From Pegea sp. RAD2-039 (taxonomy: Eukaryota; Chordata; Thaliacea; Salpida; Salpidae), in contig JAQGEQ010000071.1 of NCBI GenBank assembly GCA_034620365.1, positions 5,146,001 through 5,210,000 on the forward strand: a stretch of 64,000 nt of DNA. The letters run 5' to 3'. Below the pieces are notes generated by a model, which was not told the DNA's origin, searched no databases, and saw nothing but the letters and a program-made list of their open reading frames with translations. A program made the position numbers and the translations under genes. Positions 51,436-63,644 of the stretch are shown here, in pieces; within the stretch, counting starts at the first letter, position 1, and each line of letters opens with the position of its first letter.

Positions 51436-53404
51436 CAGTGAACTTTCGGTTAGGGTTAAGCCCAAAGAGGATCTCTCGGATTTCAGGTTTCATCTGATGA
51501 CCGATCATATCTAGTCGAGCGTCAAGAGTGTTGCAAATACGAACAGAACCATCTTGGTTTGACATGACAACACCTCCGCAAGTTTCGTTAGTCAAAAATT
51601 GTTGGTTGTTGATAGCAACTTCTGCGTCTTTGCTAGTTGCTTCTTTGTATGATGAAACAGCTTGAGGAATTAATTTCTAAACAAGTAAAAGGTGACTTTT
51701 TTAGATGAATCATCATTCGAAATAATTACTTAGATCAAGCTTCTACTGTTGATGCATAATCTAACATGATACTTCTTAAAAACACCAACTAAGCTAATCG
51801 TAATTGATACGAAGTAAAATTTAATGTTAAGTAAGCGAATTAAGTTTTGTAATTATATATTTTGTCTAATATAACACCTCAATGAATGTTTAGTATTATC
51901 AATCATAAATTTGGTTTCAATCAATTGATAATTTAGCTCAGATTTAAAAACTTTATGTAGCATGTCATTTAGATGAAATTATTGTTTAGTAAATAAGCAA
52001 ATGAAACTTACTGACTAATTATTAATGTCATATAAAGTTTACTTTAATTTTTCAATAACTTTTAATAGCTACACAACTTCTAATAAATCACTAAACAGTA
52101 GATTACAGTTTTCAAAAGTCATTTTAGCAAAATTAGTTTTTAGTTGAAACTGAATTAAATGAAAGTTCAAATGTACAACAACTTGCTTCTAAAAGTTATA
52201 AACAAGTAAACAAAATTTGAAAATGATTTTCGAAACTTACTTGAACTAGTTCAAAATCTTCTTTACGACATTTAATCAAAACTTTCTCTTCCAGCAGTTG
52301 AAACAAACCTTGTTCAATCAACGAAAGTAACAACGGTTCATATGTCCCCTTATTCTCTTGAACCTTCATCAAGTGACCACGAGCTTCATCCAAAATTGTC
52401 TATAAAATATCTTTCATTTTTCACAAATTCCAATGATCTCTAAAATTTAATCTTATTCCATAAAACATAAGAACATTGCTATATACAAAGAAGAGCATAT
52501 AAGACCTCTATTTGATCTTCTTGGAACTTAAGGATCTTCAATCTAGTCTGGTTGATCAACTGAGATTCTTGTCTGTAAAATTGTCAGAACTTTTTTATAT
52601 TAAATATTCGATTTTTAAGCTAACTTAATTATTCAAGGTTGTTTTTAAATTTTTGTGTTTTCAAGGTCAATTAGTGATGCAAAGTCTAAATAGAAACTAA
52701 ATATAATAAAGAGATTGAAACTTATATCTATAAACTTGATGGAAATTTGAAAAATTTGTAACTTACACTTTCTTTTGCTGTTCAAGTTGCTTTGCTTTTT
52801 TATCATAGTAACCAATAATCTTCTGGCGTTGTTGCTGTACCAACTTTCCTTTTTCAATTTCAAATTCTTCATCAGCCTGTTTTATAAGTTTAGAATTGAA
52901 TTCAATACAGTTGAGACACAGTTATAAAAACAAAACATTAATTAAAAGTAAAATAATAACAACTGTAAAGATATAATAAACTAAAAACAACAAAATTTTC
53001 AAAATCTTTATTTTTTAACTAAGCATTTTTAAAAACTTTTTAAGACAAAACTTACAGTCTTTATTTGAAAATATAAAATGTCAATTGATAATTTTTTACA
53101 TAGATTAGAATAAATTACAAAACCTTATATAGAATAGAAATGTTTATATATCAACCTTAGCATTAATTTCATCAACTTTCTCTTCAGCTTCTTGATCAAT
53201 AAAAGAAATCATATGTTCAATCTACAAAAAGTTTATATAAATTTCTATCAAATTTTATTTTATCATTATTTTATCAAATAGTTACTTTTAAATTTTCAAC
53301 CTTAAATTTTAGGATTAAAATAAATGGTTAAATAAATTTATATAAATTTTTCAAAAATAGCAAATACTAACTTGCTTTTGGACATCTCTTTCACTAAGAG
53401 CCAT
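51431..53404 (-). CDS. ATP6V1E: V-type H+-ATPase subunit E (peripheral stalk)
   Basis: Subunit E, with subunit G, forms the peripheral stalks that hold the catalytic V1 head against the rotating V0 membrane sector of the proton pump. Minus-strand exons: 53404-53372, 53221-53156, 52876-52767, 52572-52506, 52399-52241 and 51676-51431 (TAA). All intron phases agree and the product is 226 residues, the same length as human E1. It opens [15 protein letters not shown], continues with a long charged coiled-coil helix (about 10-110; [26 protein letters not shown]), then the globular C-terminal domain with [28 protein letters not shown] and NPNRKF, all family hallmarks. Introns are 106-564 bp. The donor of intron 4 (GTCTTA) is weak, but length and alignment require it. 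Start is certain by homology. Confidence 0.97.
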
Positions 53405-55529
53405 GGTTTAGTTTTGAGTTTATTAATTTAAACAAATCTGAAATTCTGAAAATACATATTTTAAGAAAAGGAATTAATAAGTTTGATAAGCTAAACTTTA
53501 AAAATAGATTTATTAAATATACTTTTAAATTGAACATAGATTTTACTGCTATTTTTCATAATGAAAAATGTAATAAATATATTTATTAATTTAAAAGAGT
53601 TATAACTTTTATTTAGCCAAAGACAAAAGATACAAAATAATTATGAATGGTTTCAAATTAATATATTCTGATATGCTTAAACCATGTTTAAACTTAGATA
53701 AATAAAAGTTTATAAAAAGAAGTAATAACAGATTATGAAATTTAGTCAAGTTGTAATAGATAAACAAAATATATTTTATAATATTTTAATTATAATAATG
53801 CTATTCACAATAGATAATCTTAATATTAACAATCAAAAGCTATTATTTAATAACTTTATAAAAAAATTTATAATAAGTATAAAACTTTTAATTTTGAAAA
53901 ATTGCTAAAAAATGTTTCTAAAGTTTTGTTTTTTGTTGAACAAATTAAAATTAATCAAAATATATTATTAAAGCTAAACTACATTTAAAAATTTATAAAT
54001 GTAAAACTTTTGATCAAAAATATAAATACAAAAAAGCAATTAACATAACAAAAACACAATAAATGACGACTAAAAGATCAGAGTTATCAAATAGTAACCA
54101 ATTGAAAGTTAAAGTAATTTATTTACTTTTAATTACCAAGTACACTGTCAACTAAAAACACATATTCAGGATTAGAACAAAGAATAATAACAAAATAATA
54201 AACGTTGTATTTAACTATACAATTCACAAGAAGCAAAATCATATCTTGACTAGTTAAAATGCATTGTCATCCTAAAATTAAGATCAGAAAATATAAAGGT
54301 AAAAGATTAATCAGAATCTGATGTCAAACAATCTATTATAATAACAGCCAGTGCTAATTATGGCTATAAAAAATAAAGCCCCACTAATATTTACATAAAC
54401 AATATCACATGACTGAGGGTAGCACAAATCAGAATGGCTTAACAAGGATATTAACTTATATTAAACCTATCAAACTCAAATTTTAAAATAATTTTGCTAA
54501 TTTAAAAAGTAATCAAACAAAATAAAGAATCATGAGTAGAAAAAAAATTGAAAGATGAATGTATGATATAACTTTACTCTTGGTAAATATTTCAAAGCAA
54601 TAAATTTAAAACTGTTTGGTCATAAATCTTTATAGAGTATTTATGAAATTGATAATAATTTACCCATGTCTTACAGCAAAAATGTTGTACTTTTGTTACA
54701 TTGGGACGCTTATAATAAAACTAGCTTATTCTAAAAAAGATAATTGATATTTATCAGAAAATTCAGCATGGCTTTTTTCGACCAAAACAGCATTATATAT
54801 ATGTGAGTTTTTGATTTCACAATAGTTAATTAAATTAAATCCTTTGTTTGTATCACAAATATAGGAAAGAAAAAGCATACGAGCAAGTAGTGAAACTACA
54901 ACGAGTATGACATTACTCAACTAATACTAACTTTAAAACAATATGAAGAGAACAATAGGGTAACATAGTTTGCTAATTTTTTTTTTCTAATTTTTTTACT
55001 TTAAAAATTCTATAGTTTCTAATTAAAATATTTCTTTCAACTTTTCATTTCTTTTTATATCTTAAAACATGCTTAGATGTATTTGTAGGGTTAAAATTTA
55101 TTCAGGGTTTGAACGTATAAAGGTTAACTATATTTTAAGTTAGTTTTTGTTCCTCCGAGACAAAATTGTTTAAAATATCTTTATCTTTAAATAGATATTT
55201 AAATATTTTTATTTAAATATATTTACTAAATAGATATATTTGAATATTTTTTACTTTAAACATTTTTATCTTTAAATAGACAGCTATCAACAAATAGTTA
55301 TAAACTTTCTACATTTATTAACTAAGATAGAAAGATATGAAACGTTAAAGACCCTCATAGTGCTAGGGTATTCAAGTTAAAGCCTCTCTAAGCATTATTG
55401 AACTTTAGTAAAGACTTGATAAATGATCTAAAAAAATCATAATAAATTTATTGTCAATTTTGCAATAATATAACAGTGCATAATTACTAAGAATGTTAAC
55501 TATATAAAAAGCAGAAAAAGAATCACAGT
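53405..55529. other. 5' flank of V-ATPase gene and intergenic DNA
   Basis: Minus-strand TTTCAG-type acceptor sites occur 34 and 42 bases before the start codon, so a 5' UTR intron or trans-splice site is possible. The rest is A+T-rich, with no gene seen. Confidence 0.4.
55155..55290. repeat. A+T-rich imperfect repeat
   Basis: The unit TCTTTAAATAGA recurs about 90 bases apart (near 55182 and 55270), with self-complementary ATTTAAAT tracts between. It looks like simple-sequence decay; no transposon ends are visible. Confidence 0.35.
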
Positions 55530-56180
55530 TTAGAAATGACGATTGTGGCAATACCGAAACGGTCCAACTTCAGTTTGAGCAGCACGAGAGATTCTAACAT
55601 GACAATGTCTGATGGTAGCTAGTTCCAAATATTAATTGTCCAGTATGAGAAAACATTTACTATACTTAAAGTGCCAGGTGATATGAGCTTATGAAGGTGT
55701 AATGAATGTGTTTCGTTTGCGTTAATATAACTTCAGGGTAGTACTAAAGGGGAGAAAATATTAATCTTTAGATCAACTAAATTGTGAATAATTTAGAAAA
55801 CTAAGGATTAAGTCGCATTTAATCCATCGAATTTCTAAAGTATCTAAATTTAAGACGCTGAGACGTTCTAATTAAGTCTTATTAACTTTTCTATGAACAA
55901 TCCAATCATGATTTAGTTTAATGATTAACGGAATTATATTCTCAAATTGTTTTTGAATATTAAAAGTTTTATCAAGAGCTTAAAGTTTAGACAAAATTTA
56001 AAGTTCTGTTTGAACAACCGACAATATTTTTAAGGTGCTCCTCTCCAGCTTTAAAGATGAATCAAGGATTACCTTGAATGTATTTTTCTGTTCTAAGTTA
56101 CAGTTTAAAAGCCAAAATAGTAATCTTCTTTCTTCAAAAATAATCGTCATAAACTCATCTGTATAATACGACCCAAATCA
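55530..56180 (-). mobile_element. Decayed non-LTR (LINE) reverse transcriptase C-terminus
   Basis: The minus strand, read with frame changes, follows the order of motifs at the C-terminal end of CR1/Jockey-type reverse transcriptases. Near 56075-56041 is an LGVxxDxxL-like block seen as ILDSSLKLERS. Near 55885-55830 is the LERLxxLxLxTLExRR-like block (LERLSVLNLDTLEIRW, then KCDLI). Near 55710-55560 is the H-S-L...W-N-x-L-P block (ETHSLHLHKL, then INIWN, a TAG at 55621-55619, LPSDIV and KLKLDRF). Only the last 200 or so codons are left, as expected of a 5'-truncated LINE copy. It is full of stops and shifts and so is inactive. The clade cannot be fixed by eye. Confidence 0.75.
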
Positions 56181-57890
56181 TAAGTAGAACAAAAATAAAG
56201 TTAAATACTTTAAATATTACTTTATGCATCAAAACTTTAATCTTCATTTTATTACTAAATTAAAAAACTGTGAAAATTCTAACGAAGCAACTTTTTTGTA
56301 TATAAAATGATTAATGCCGTTTTAGTCCCTAAACCAACCATCGTTTAAAAACTACGGTCTCGTAATGATGGTCTTTTACAGTTTTTTAAGATTTGAATAG
56401 CTTTTCAACAGCAGAATTTTTTGGTCATGTTTTTCATTTGGGATTGTTTTCCAAAAAGTTTGAAGTTAGATTTCACCTTTCTCAAGATTAAAACAAATAA
56501 GCTCGCTTGATTAAATAAACTTGATAAATAAACCGTAGCACTTATTTCTATGTAATTTTTTTAATTTTATTTAATGAAATACTGTTAAAAACTTTAGCTA
56601 TGCTAATATATGAAAACTAATTTAGATTTTTTAGCCAAGTGACAAGAATAAACTCAAAACATCTTACAAACAGAATTCTACCTTTTAATTCTACTTTTAA
56701 GTTGGTATCTTAAAAGTTCTGGAAACCTTACAAAAATAAACTTTATTTGTTCTTTAAAGGGAGTTGAAAGTTAACCATAGAATTTCAAAAAAATACAGAA
56801 AGTTGTAATTAAACTAACTAGGCCTAACTTTTAAGTTTTAAGGTAGCTTTTAGATAAAAATAATGTTATGGGCCATTACTTTCATTAATTTCAAAAAATT
56901 TGCTTCCATTTTTTAGTGTATTTTTAGACTACCACAGAAAAAATTGATTTTTATTTAAAATTAGAAGAAAGATTTGATCTTTACTTCTACATCAATGTTG
57001 CTAGCAATATCCATTTTATAAGTTAAAATAAATTTGGCATGTAATATTTGCTTAAGTAGGTCACAAAAAGTTTGTTTTTTATTCTATTTATAGTTAATGA
57101 TTTTTAAGTTTTAGCCATAATCTATCATTTGCCACAAAAACAACATAGCGTCTATGGTACCATTGGAAATGTTCGTTTTTAGTGGTGCTTTTTTCATTTT
57201 TTTTTCATTACAGAAGCTTATTTTGAGTAGATTCCATTTTTAGTAGTCATATGAATATTTGAATAAGTTCCAAGTTTTTTGTCTTACTTTTTTTAGCTAA
57301 AAAAGATCTGCTCGTTTTTATGAGTTTTATATTTTATGCTTAAAAAGTAATTTTTAACTTTTTTGCATAATTAAAATTTAATTATTTTTTAATACATAAT
57401 GACAGTAATTAAAATTTAATTAATTTTTGTTTAATGAAAAATGCTGTAAATTTTCGAAACCATGTTTTTCAAGTTCTAAAATGCTTTTAAGAAAATTAAC
57501 AATTTTATTTTAAGAAATAGAATTTTCTAAAAGTTGAATTATTAAATAAATTTTTAGTATTTAAGTCATGTTTAGAGCTTTATTTTTACTTAATTAATGT
57601 TTTTTTTAAAGATATTAATCAAACTATATGTTGTTTGAAAGCTAATCAATTTAGTAAAGTAAATTATTCAATTAATAAAATTAAAGTTTTTGAAAGTTTC
57701 TTATTAAAGTCTGATTAAGTTTTACATGATGTTCTTTTATTATAATCATTTTTATTTTTACATATTTTATTTTGGTTTGCTAAATCAATCTATAAGCTAA
57801 TTAATTATGGATTAAAGTATCACTACTAAAAAAATTTCAACCTCTTTTTACTCCATTGATTCAATTTTTTTATTAATAAGATTTGATCTT
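56181..57890. other. Intergenic, 5' flank of EPS8
   Basis: A+T-rich. I could not extend the LINE remnant upstream with any confidence. The last few hundred bases should hold the EPS8 promoter. At 57861-57893 a T-rich run ending in TTCAG resembles a 3' splice site. Confidence 0.4.
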
Positions 57891-57916
57891 CAGCATAATA
57901 TGACCAAACTGTTGAC

Positions 57917-57924
57917 CACGTGAC
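57917..57924 (+). promoter_or_regulatory. CACGTGAC E-box just before the EPS8 start
   Basis: An E-box (CACGTG) lies 17 bases before the EPS8 ATG, between the acceptor-like CAG (57891-57893) and the start. It would be in the 5' UTR if that site is used. Confidence 0.25.
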
Positions 57925-57933
57925 TTTTTAAAC

Positions 57934-60900
57934 ATGTCATCTTCAAATATGTCAATCCCAGATAGCTTCGGAATGCCAGACTTCTCGACTCATAGTCCTG
58001 CTTCCGGGAATCTATCTCACATTGAGTCTTCAAAAGAGTTGTATGAAAGAAGAAAAAATTTTCTTAAACAAGATATTGTGAACAATGACATCCTTGAGTA
58101 CCCTGTAGAAGTAAGTTATCTTTTCATCAGTTTATTCATCTTACAGAAAATCTTTGGTAGCATCTCATAGATCATGAAGTTGATCGTAAAGCTGGAATTG
58201 CCACGATTGATGATTGTATTCGAAATATGCAACTTCAAGATGCAAGAGGTCGGATTTGGAGTCAAGAGATGTTATTAAGAGTATCAAGTAGATCAGTAAA
58301 GTTTGTTGATGTCAATGGAGTGAGTTTGAATCTTCTAAAAATGTTTTTTGATTCCAACCTGGAATCCTTGTGTTCAGGAAGAACTCGAAAACTTTCCGAT
58401 TCAAATGATTCAGCAAGTAAAGCCGGTTGTTCTTACCGAGAAAGATAAATCTAATTTTAAAAATCTTTGTGGAATCATTGTAAAACATCCAGACCTAAAA
58501 GTCCCTAACATCCATTTATTCCACTGCTTGACGATACCAGTCAGTTCACTTGTACGGATGTTGATCTTGCTCTGATCTGAGATCTTTTACAGCCATATAT
58601 CATCAGTTCAGACATCAACTGCGCAATTGCAGATTCAAAGAGCAAGAAAGCGCGAAAGAGTCGCCCAGAGACGATCAGGAAGAACCATGAAGAGCTAGCA
58701 AAGATTTACGCTGAAAATGTCGATGTCAATGAGAGGATTCGGGAATGGGATCGATTAGGAAAGAGTAAAAGTGAGATTGAATTCAGATTACCTCTCATAA
58801 TTTGTATCATAATTATTTACCAAGTTGAGGATTTCTTCTCTTCGTCATCACTAAAGTCATACAAAGATCTGATCTGAAATTATTCAAGTTGTGAATAAAG
58901 TCATGTTTGATTTGGTCTTCAGTTCTAATTATCATAAAAACTAATTTCATTTTCAAATTTGTTTCAGTAAATTTTAAGGTTTTTATTTTTATATAAACAA
59001 ACAGAAGTCCATACATTCCTTTGCATAAGCTTTATTTGGATTGTTATAAATCAAGATATAAGTTAGCTATTATTTTTATTTTCTAATCTCATATTACTCC
59101 ATCATTCAATTCATAAGCTATAATTTTATTCTATGAGTATTTTTTTAGGTTTGCAAATAGGATTTAGGTTGATTAAATACTTCAAGTGTTGAATCAAACA
59201 ATTTATTAAACTTTATATTATACTGAAACTTATTTGGTATTCAAAGATGTTTTTCTTTTTTGTTCTTTCTTGAGTAGAATAGAAATTAATTCTAAATATC
59301 TTTAGTCGTTATATAGAGGTTAACTTGATAATTTTAAAACAAAATTTAGCTAAATTATTAATGATGTGATACTTGATTACTTGTAGTATTAGAGAATGAT
59401 TCAATTTAGGAAACTTTCATCTTTTAATAATTTCCGTTATCGTGATATAAAAGGTTTTTTATTTACAAAGTTTGTCTGGAAACAGTTTTTTTCTATTATA
59501 TATTTGAATCTTAGAAATTATTTTAATGTTTGTTTCATAACAAATCATAAATTAAACTTTTTAAGATCAAACAACAGATTTAATTTGTTTTAAAACCATA
59601 TTTAGAATCACAAAAACCAACAATGTCTCCTAGAAGTTCTATATTTCCTCAAGAAGAGACCCCTCAACATCAAGCATACAGAATTAATCGTGAAGTTGTT
59701 AGTTGTCAACATCCTTCATAAAAATCCTTTTTTTTAATTCCTTTTTGATTCAGATGATACTGAACCATACTCTCGATGACATCGAACACTTTGCTGCTAC
59801 TATTAAACGAGCTTGTGAAGCCGCACGCGAGCTAACTAACCGAAGATCAGTAAAAAAGTCCAAAAAATCCCGAAAAGAGAGTAAAGAGCACGGAATGGGA
59901 ATTTTGCAGTTAAGATCTCGACTACCATCGCTGGAAGCTTACAAAGAATGTTATCAGAAGTTTAAATACTGTTTGAATTACATGGTAAGTTAATTTGTTA
60001 TTATTCATCGCGTTCAAGTGATTCAAGTTGTTGAAAATTAATTTAGGGTCCTTTGTTCAGCTTCTTTTGTATCTAAGAATGAAAATGTTCATAAGTCAAA
60101 TAAAATTCTTTTTTAAATAAGAAATTTTAAATTAAATATTTTCATTATTTCACCTTAAGTAATATTTATTGTAAAAATATGTTCGATTTACTCAGTTTCA
60201 AGTACCAGGTCTGTGTTTTGTGTATTTAGTTTTTTTTTGCATATTTACTTTTTACTTTATTTGCTTTACTGTCAGTTATAATGGAAAAAATAAAGTATTT
60301 TCAGTTAACTACTTGAACTTTTAGAACAACTAATTTGATAATAATCGAATTGGATATATATTTTCTGATTCCTTAGAATAATTTTAAAAGTTAAAATAAT
60401 GTTTTAACACCTTTTCAATCATCAGTAGTTACAATTAAACTTGGTTAAAACGACATCATAGATGAATAGAAACAAATCAATTGAATAAACTTTAGTTATT
60501 TCAATACAAATAATTCTTTTATTCTTACACAATCTATTTCAAACTCTAAAAGAGGTGTGATCAGCTCTCAGTTGAAAAAAATTAGAACTTTTTTAAATTA
60601 AATGAACTTTCAAAATGCTGACCAATCCAATATTTTATTTTTTATAATATTTTCGACTATGAATCAATACCCAAAAGTTAGTCAACATTTGATATTTGCA
60701 GCTATCAAATATGTATCGTGATTTAAAGGTGTGGTTTCCATTTCTTAGCACAAATTTCAATTTATATATGAAGTCACTATTTTACTAAACTGTCATTCAA
60801 ACGCTATCTTATTTGTAATTAACAAATAATTTGAGGTCAAATCGTTTGTCAACAATTTAGTTTAGTTGTAACATTAAAAAGCTTGAAAGGAAAGACACTT

Positions 60901-63644
60901 GAATAAGTAATTGACCTTTAAAAATACAATTAAAAGACTGGCAAGAAGATTTAGTGAAAATAAGTTGACAACAAGAACTTCACTAGAAGATTAAACTTGA
61001 ATTTGTATTTAGTGTAAATTGAAGCAGTATTTGGAATCGCCTAACTCAGTGGAACTCGTTCATTACCTATTTCATCCACTTGAATATATTTTGTCAAGTT
61101 GTGAAAATAAAGACGCAGCTAGCACTGTGACGTCACCATTTCTACTTCCCGAAACCATCGAATTTTTGAGTAATTGTTGTACATCTCGTGAGATACAGAT
61201 CCTAACTGATCTTGGAAAGTACTGGAATACTCCAAGGTGATCTTCCTCATCTTTTTAATCTTCATTCTCTGTTTATATAAAACTTAATCATTAACGCTGT
61301 CTAATGATCACGTGACCAACTCTGAAATTTCAGATCTGAATTTCAAAATGCTTTTTTTCCTCCTTACTATCATCGATTTCGTGGAGGATGGAGACCTCCT
61401 CCACAGCTCCCCAATGATATTGAGCCCCAGGAATTAAACGAATATATTTCTGATCAGCATAATGTAGCTAATCAAGAAGAACTACAGCGCCAAGAGGTAA
61501 TCCTCAGCTAGTCACGTGACTTGTGATGTTTGAGTAAAATGTTCCAGAAGAACAAACGAGGATCAGCAGAGATCAATGGGATGTATCCGCCGCCGTCGCA
61601 AGAGAGGAGCAGGAGCGGAACAACTTCTCCCGAAGCTTACAAAGATTTCGTCACGAAGCATATCAATCGGTAAAAAAATGTCGAATCACTTTCAGATTTT
61701 AATGATCAACTTACAAAGAAATAAAGAAGCAAATGGGATGATGTCTTATCAAACTCCTCCTAACTCTCAAAGGAAGCTTTGTCGCGCGATGCACTCGTTC
61801 GAAGCTAGGAGTAAATATGAGCTGTCGGTTGAGAGAGATGATCTTCTAGATCTACTAGATGATAGTCAAAGCTGGTGGAAAGTTCGAAATAATTATGGTG
61901 TGATCTAATTTACAAGTTTTTGAACTATTTTGTCTTATTCAGTTTATGGTTTAAACTGTTCCTGATTAGACTCAGATTTTATAACTTCTTTAAAAATGAT
62001 AAAATACAAATTTGTTGAAACTTGTCTTACACCGAACGTTTGAAAATATATCATAGCATCTTTTGTTTAGTAAATAGATCGTTGCAAAACCTTCAACAAC
62101 CCACTCAATATTCAATGTACTTTCAATCCATCTAATAACATTTCTTAAATGTTTTTTGAGTTTTAAAACAATTGTAAAACAAGTGAAGTTGTAATTGATT
62201 CAATTAAATCAAACTTTTGTTATTAGTTCATGTTATCAAACTTACAGATAATTTTCTGACTTCAATTCTTTAAAAATAATTTCTGTATTATTCAGGACAC
62301 GAAGGATTAGTCCCCGGAGATTTAATGCTGCTCATATCATCTGCAAATCCACCCCAACCTCAAGAAAGACCCTCCTCTCCGCCAATTATCCCTTATACTG
62401 TCACTGAAGTACATCAACTTGTTTCAACATCTACAAACTAATTTGTTTTATTTCTTAGAATTCACCAATACCCCCACCACCACCACCAATACTAGTTCAG
62501 CCTAAACAACCAACTCAACCAAAAATACAACCAAGTAACCATCTAAATTTTTTTCATCAATTTAGACATTTAAAGTAGTTCTTTGAACTGATATTCACGT
62601 TTTCATTTGATGTTGTTTACTTCTGGTAAAACATTTACATAAAACAATAAATTATCGAAAATATTTCAAACAAAACGCTGAAAAGTCAACAAAACGTTAA
62701 ATTTTTAGGAGAAAATAGTTTTATAAAAAATTAACCTTGAACAAAAATGTACAAAACAAACTTGTGAACATCACAAGCTAACAACCAACATTCATCTAAC
62801 TTATTCCATTTGATTATCAATTTGCCTCTAGTACTTTGTATTCAAACATTAATTTCTGCACAAGCTAATGACAGATGATAAGATGATAACTCTCTAATTA
62901 GTTTAATAGGAAATATAGAAGAGACTTGCAAATAAACACTTCGTGATAAATCAACTTTTCTATTTCAAATATTTTTCAATATCAAGTTTCTATCTGAATT
63001 TAAACGTCATCGCGTTTCATGACGTCATAATTCGTGATGTTTGCAAAGTATCAAATTTTAGTTGCTTTTTAGTTGATATCAAAACGGCTCGACCTCTAAA
63101 GCCAACACCAAAGCCATATATGGGCAAACCAAGCGATACTTCGAAACGAAATCGAGAGTATTTACAAGAAGAGTTACAAGAAAGAGTCAAGGCACAAAAC
63201 AAACGCAGCTTCATCATTCCTCCAAAACACGGTGAGATTGATAAGATGTTGTCACGTGAACTCATTCATCCAATCAAATCTTCAGTTCGATCCAATAGCA
63301 TCCAATTAAGCGGTGATTCGTCTCCAAAGGAAGTCACTCAATGGCTGATCTCTCATAACTTTTCTGATCTTACAATCCAGAGTTTAGGTGCTTTAAATGG
63401 GTCACAGCTGTTCAGTTTGACCAAACAAGACCTCATCAAAGTAAGAATCAAGTCTTAAAGATGTAGAGATTGATCTAAAAGAGGAAGTTTTGATCAGGTT
63501 TGTGATAGAGAAGCCTCTCGTGTCTTCAGCCAGTTACTCGTACAATCAGCTGGTAGCAAAAACTCATCACAAGCTTCTGAACTGGACGAAATCATGAGGC
63601 GTCGTAGGAATGAGTTAATTTCACAAGGTGTTGAATCTGATTGA
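57934..63644 (+). CDS. EPS8: EPS8, actin-regulating signalling adaptor
   Basis: EPS8 couples receptor tyrosine kinase signals to Rac and caps or bundles actin filaments at the cell cortex. Exons: 57934-58110, 58161-58319, 58378-58539, 58593-58764, 59606-59697, 59754-59984, 61013-61236, 61334-61496, 61548-61669, 61719-61897, 62296-62408, 62459-62534, 63073-63440, 63498-63644 (TGA). All phases agree: about 794 residues (human 822). The N-terminus has ELYERRKN; the PTB domain spans about 55-185 (ELENFP, HLFHC); a conserved middle region has ILNHTLDDIEHF; SH3 covers about 520-574 (ELSVERDDLL, WWKVRN, GLVPGDL); exon 12 is proline-rich (PIPPPPPP). The C-terminal actin-binding part has an EELQERVKAQNKRSF helix (about 656-670) and a SAM-like domain (about 705-765; LGALNGSQLFSL), then SELDEIMRRR and a VESD end. 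Intron 9 (61670-61718) has an unusual AAG acceptor; 61773 is an alternative start for exon 10. Confidence 0.95.
61308..61315. promoter_or_regulatory. TCACGTGA E-box in EPS8 intron 7
   Basis: Perfect extended E-box palindrome inside the 97-bp intron 7. Unknown function; see the finding on palindromes. Confidence 0.25.
61512..61519. promoter_or_regulatory. TCACGTGA E-box in EPS8 intron 8
   Basis: Perfect palindrome within the 51-bp intron 8, flanked as GTCACGTGAC, a ten-base perfect palindrome. Confidence 0.25.
63020..63027. promoter_or_regulatory. TGACGTCA in EPS8 intron 12
   Basis: Perfect CRE octamer, flanked as ATGACGTCAT, a ten-base perfect palindrome, 45 bases before exon 13. Function not known. 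Confidence 0.25.
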
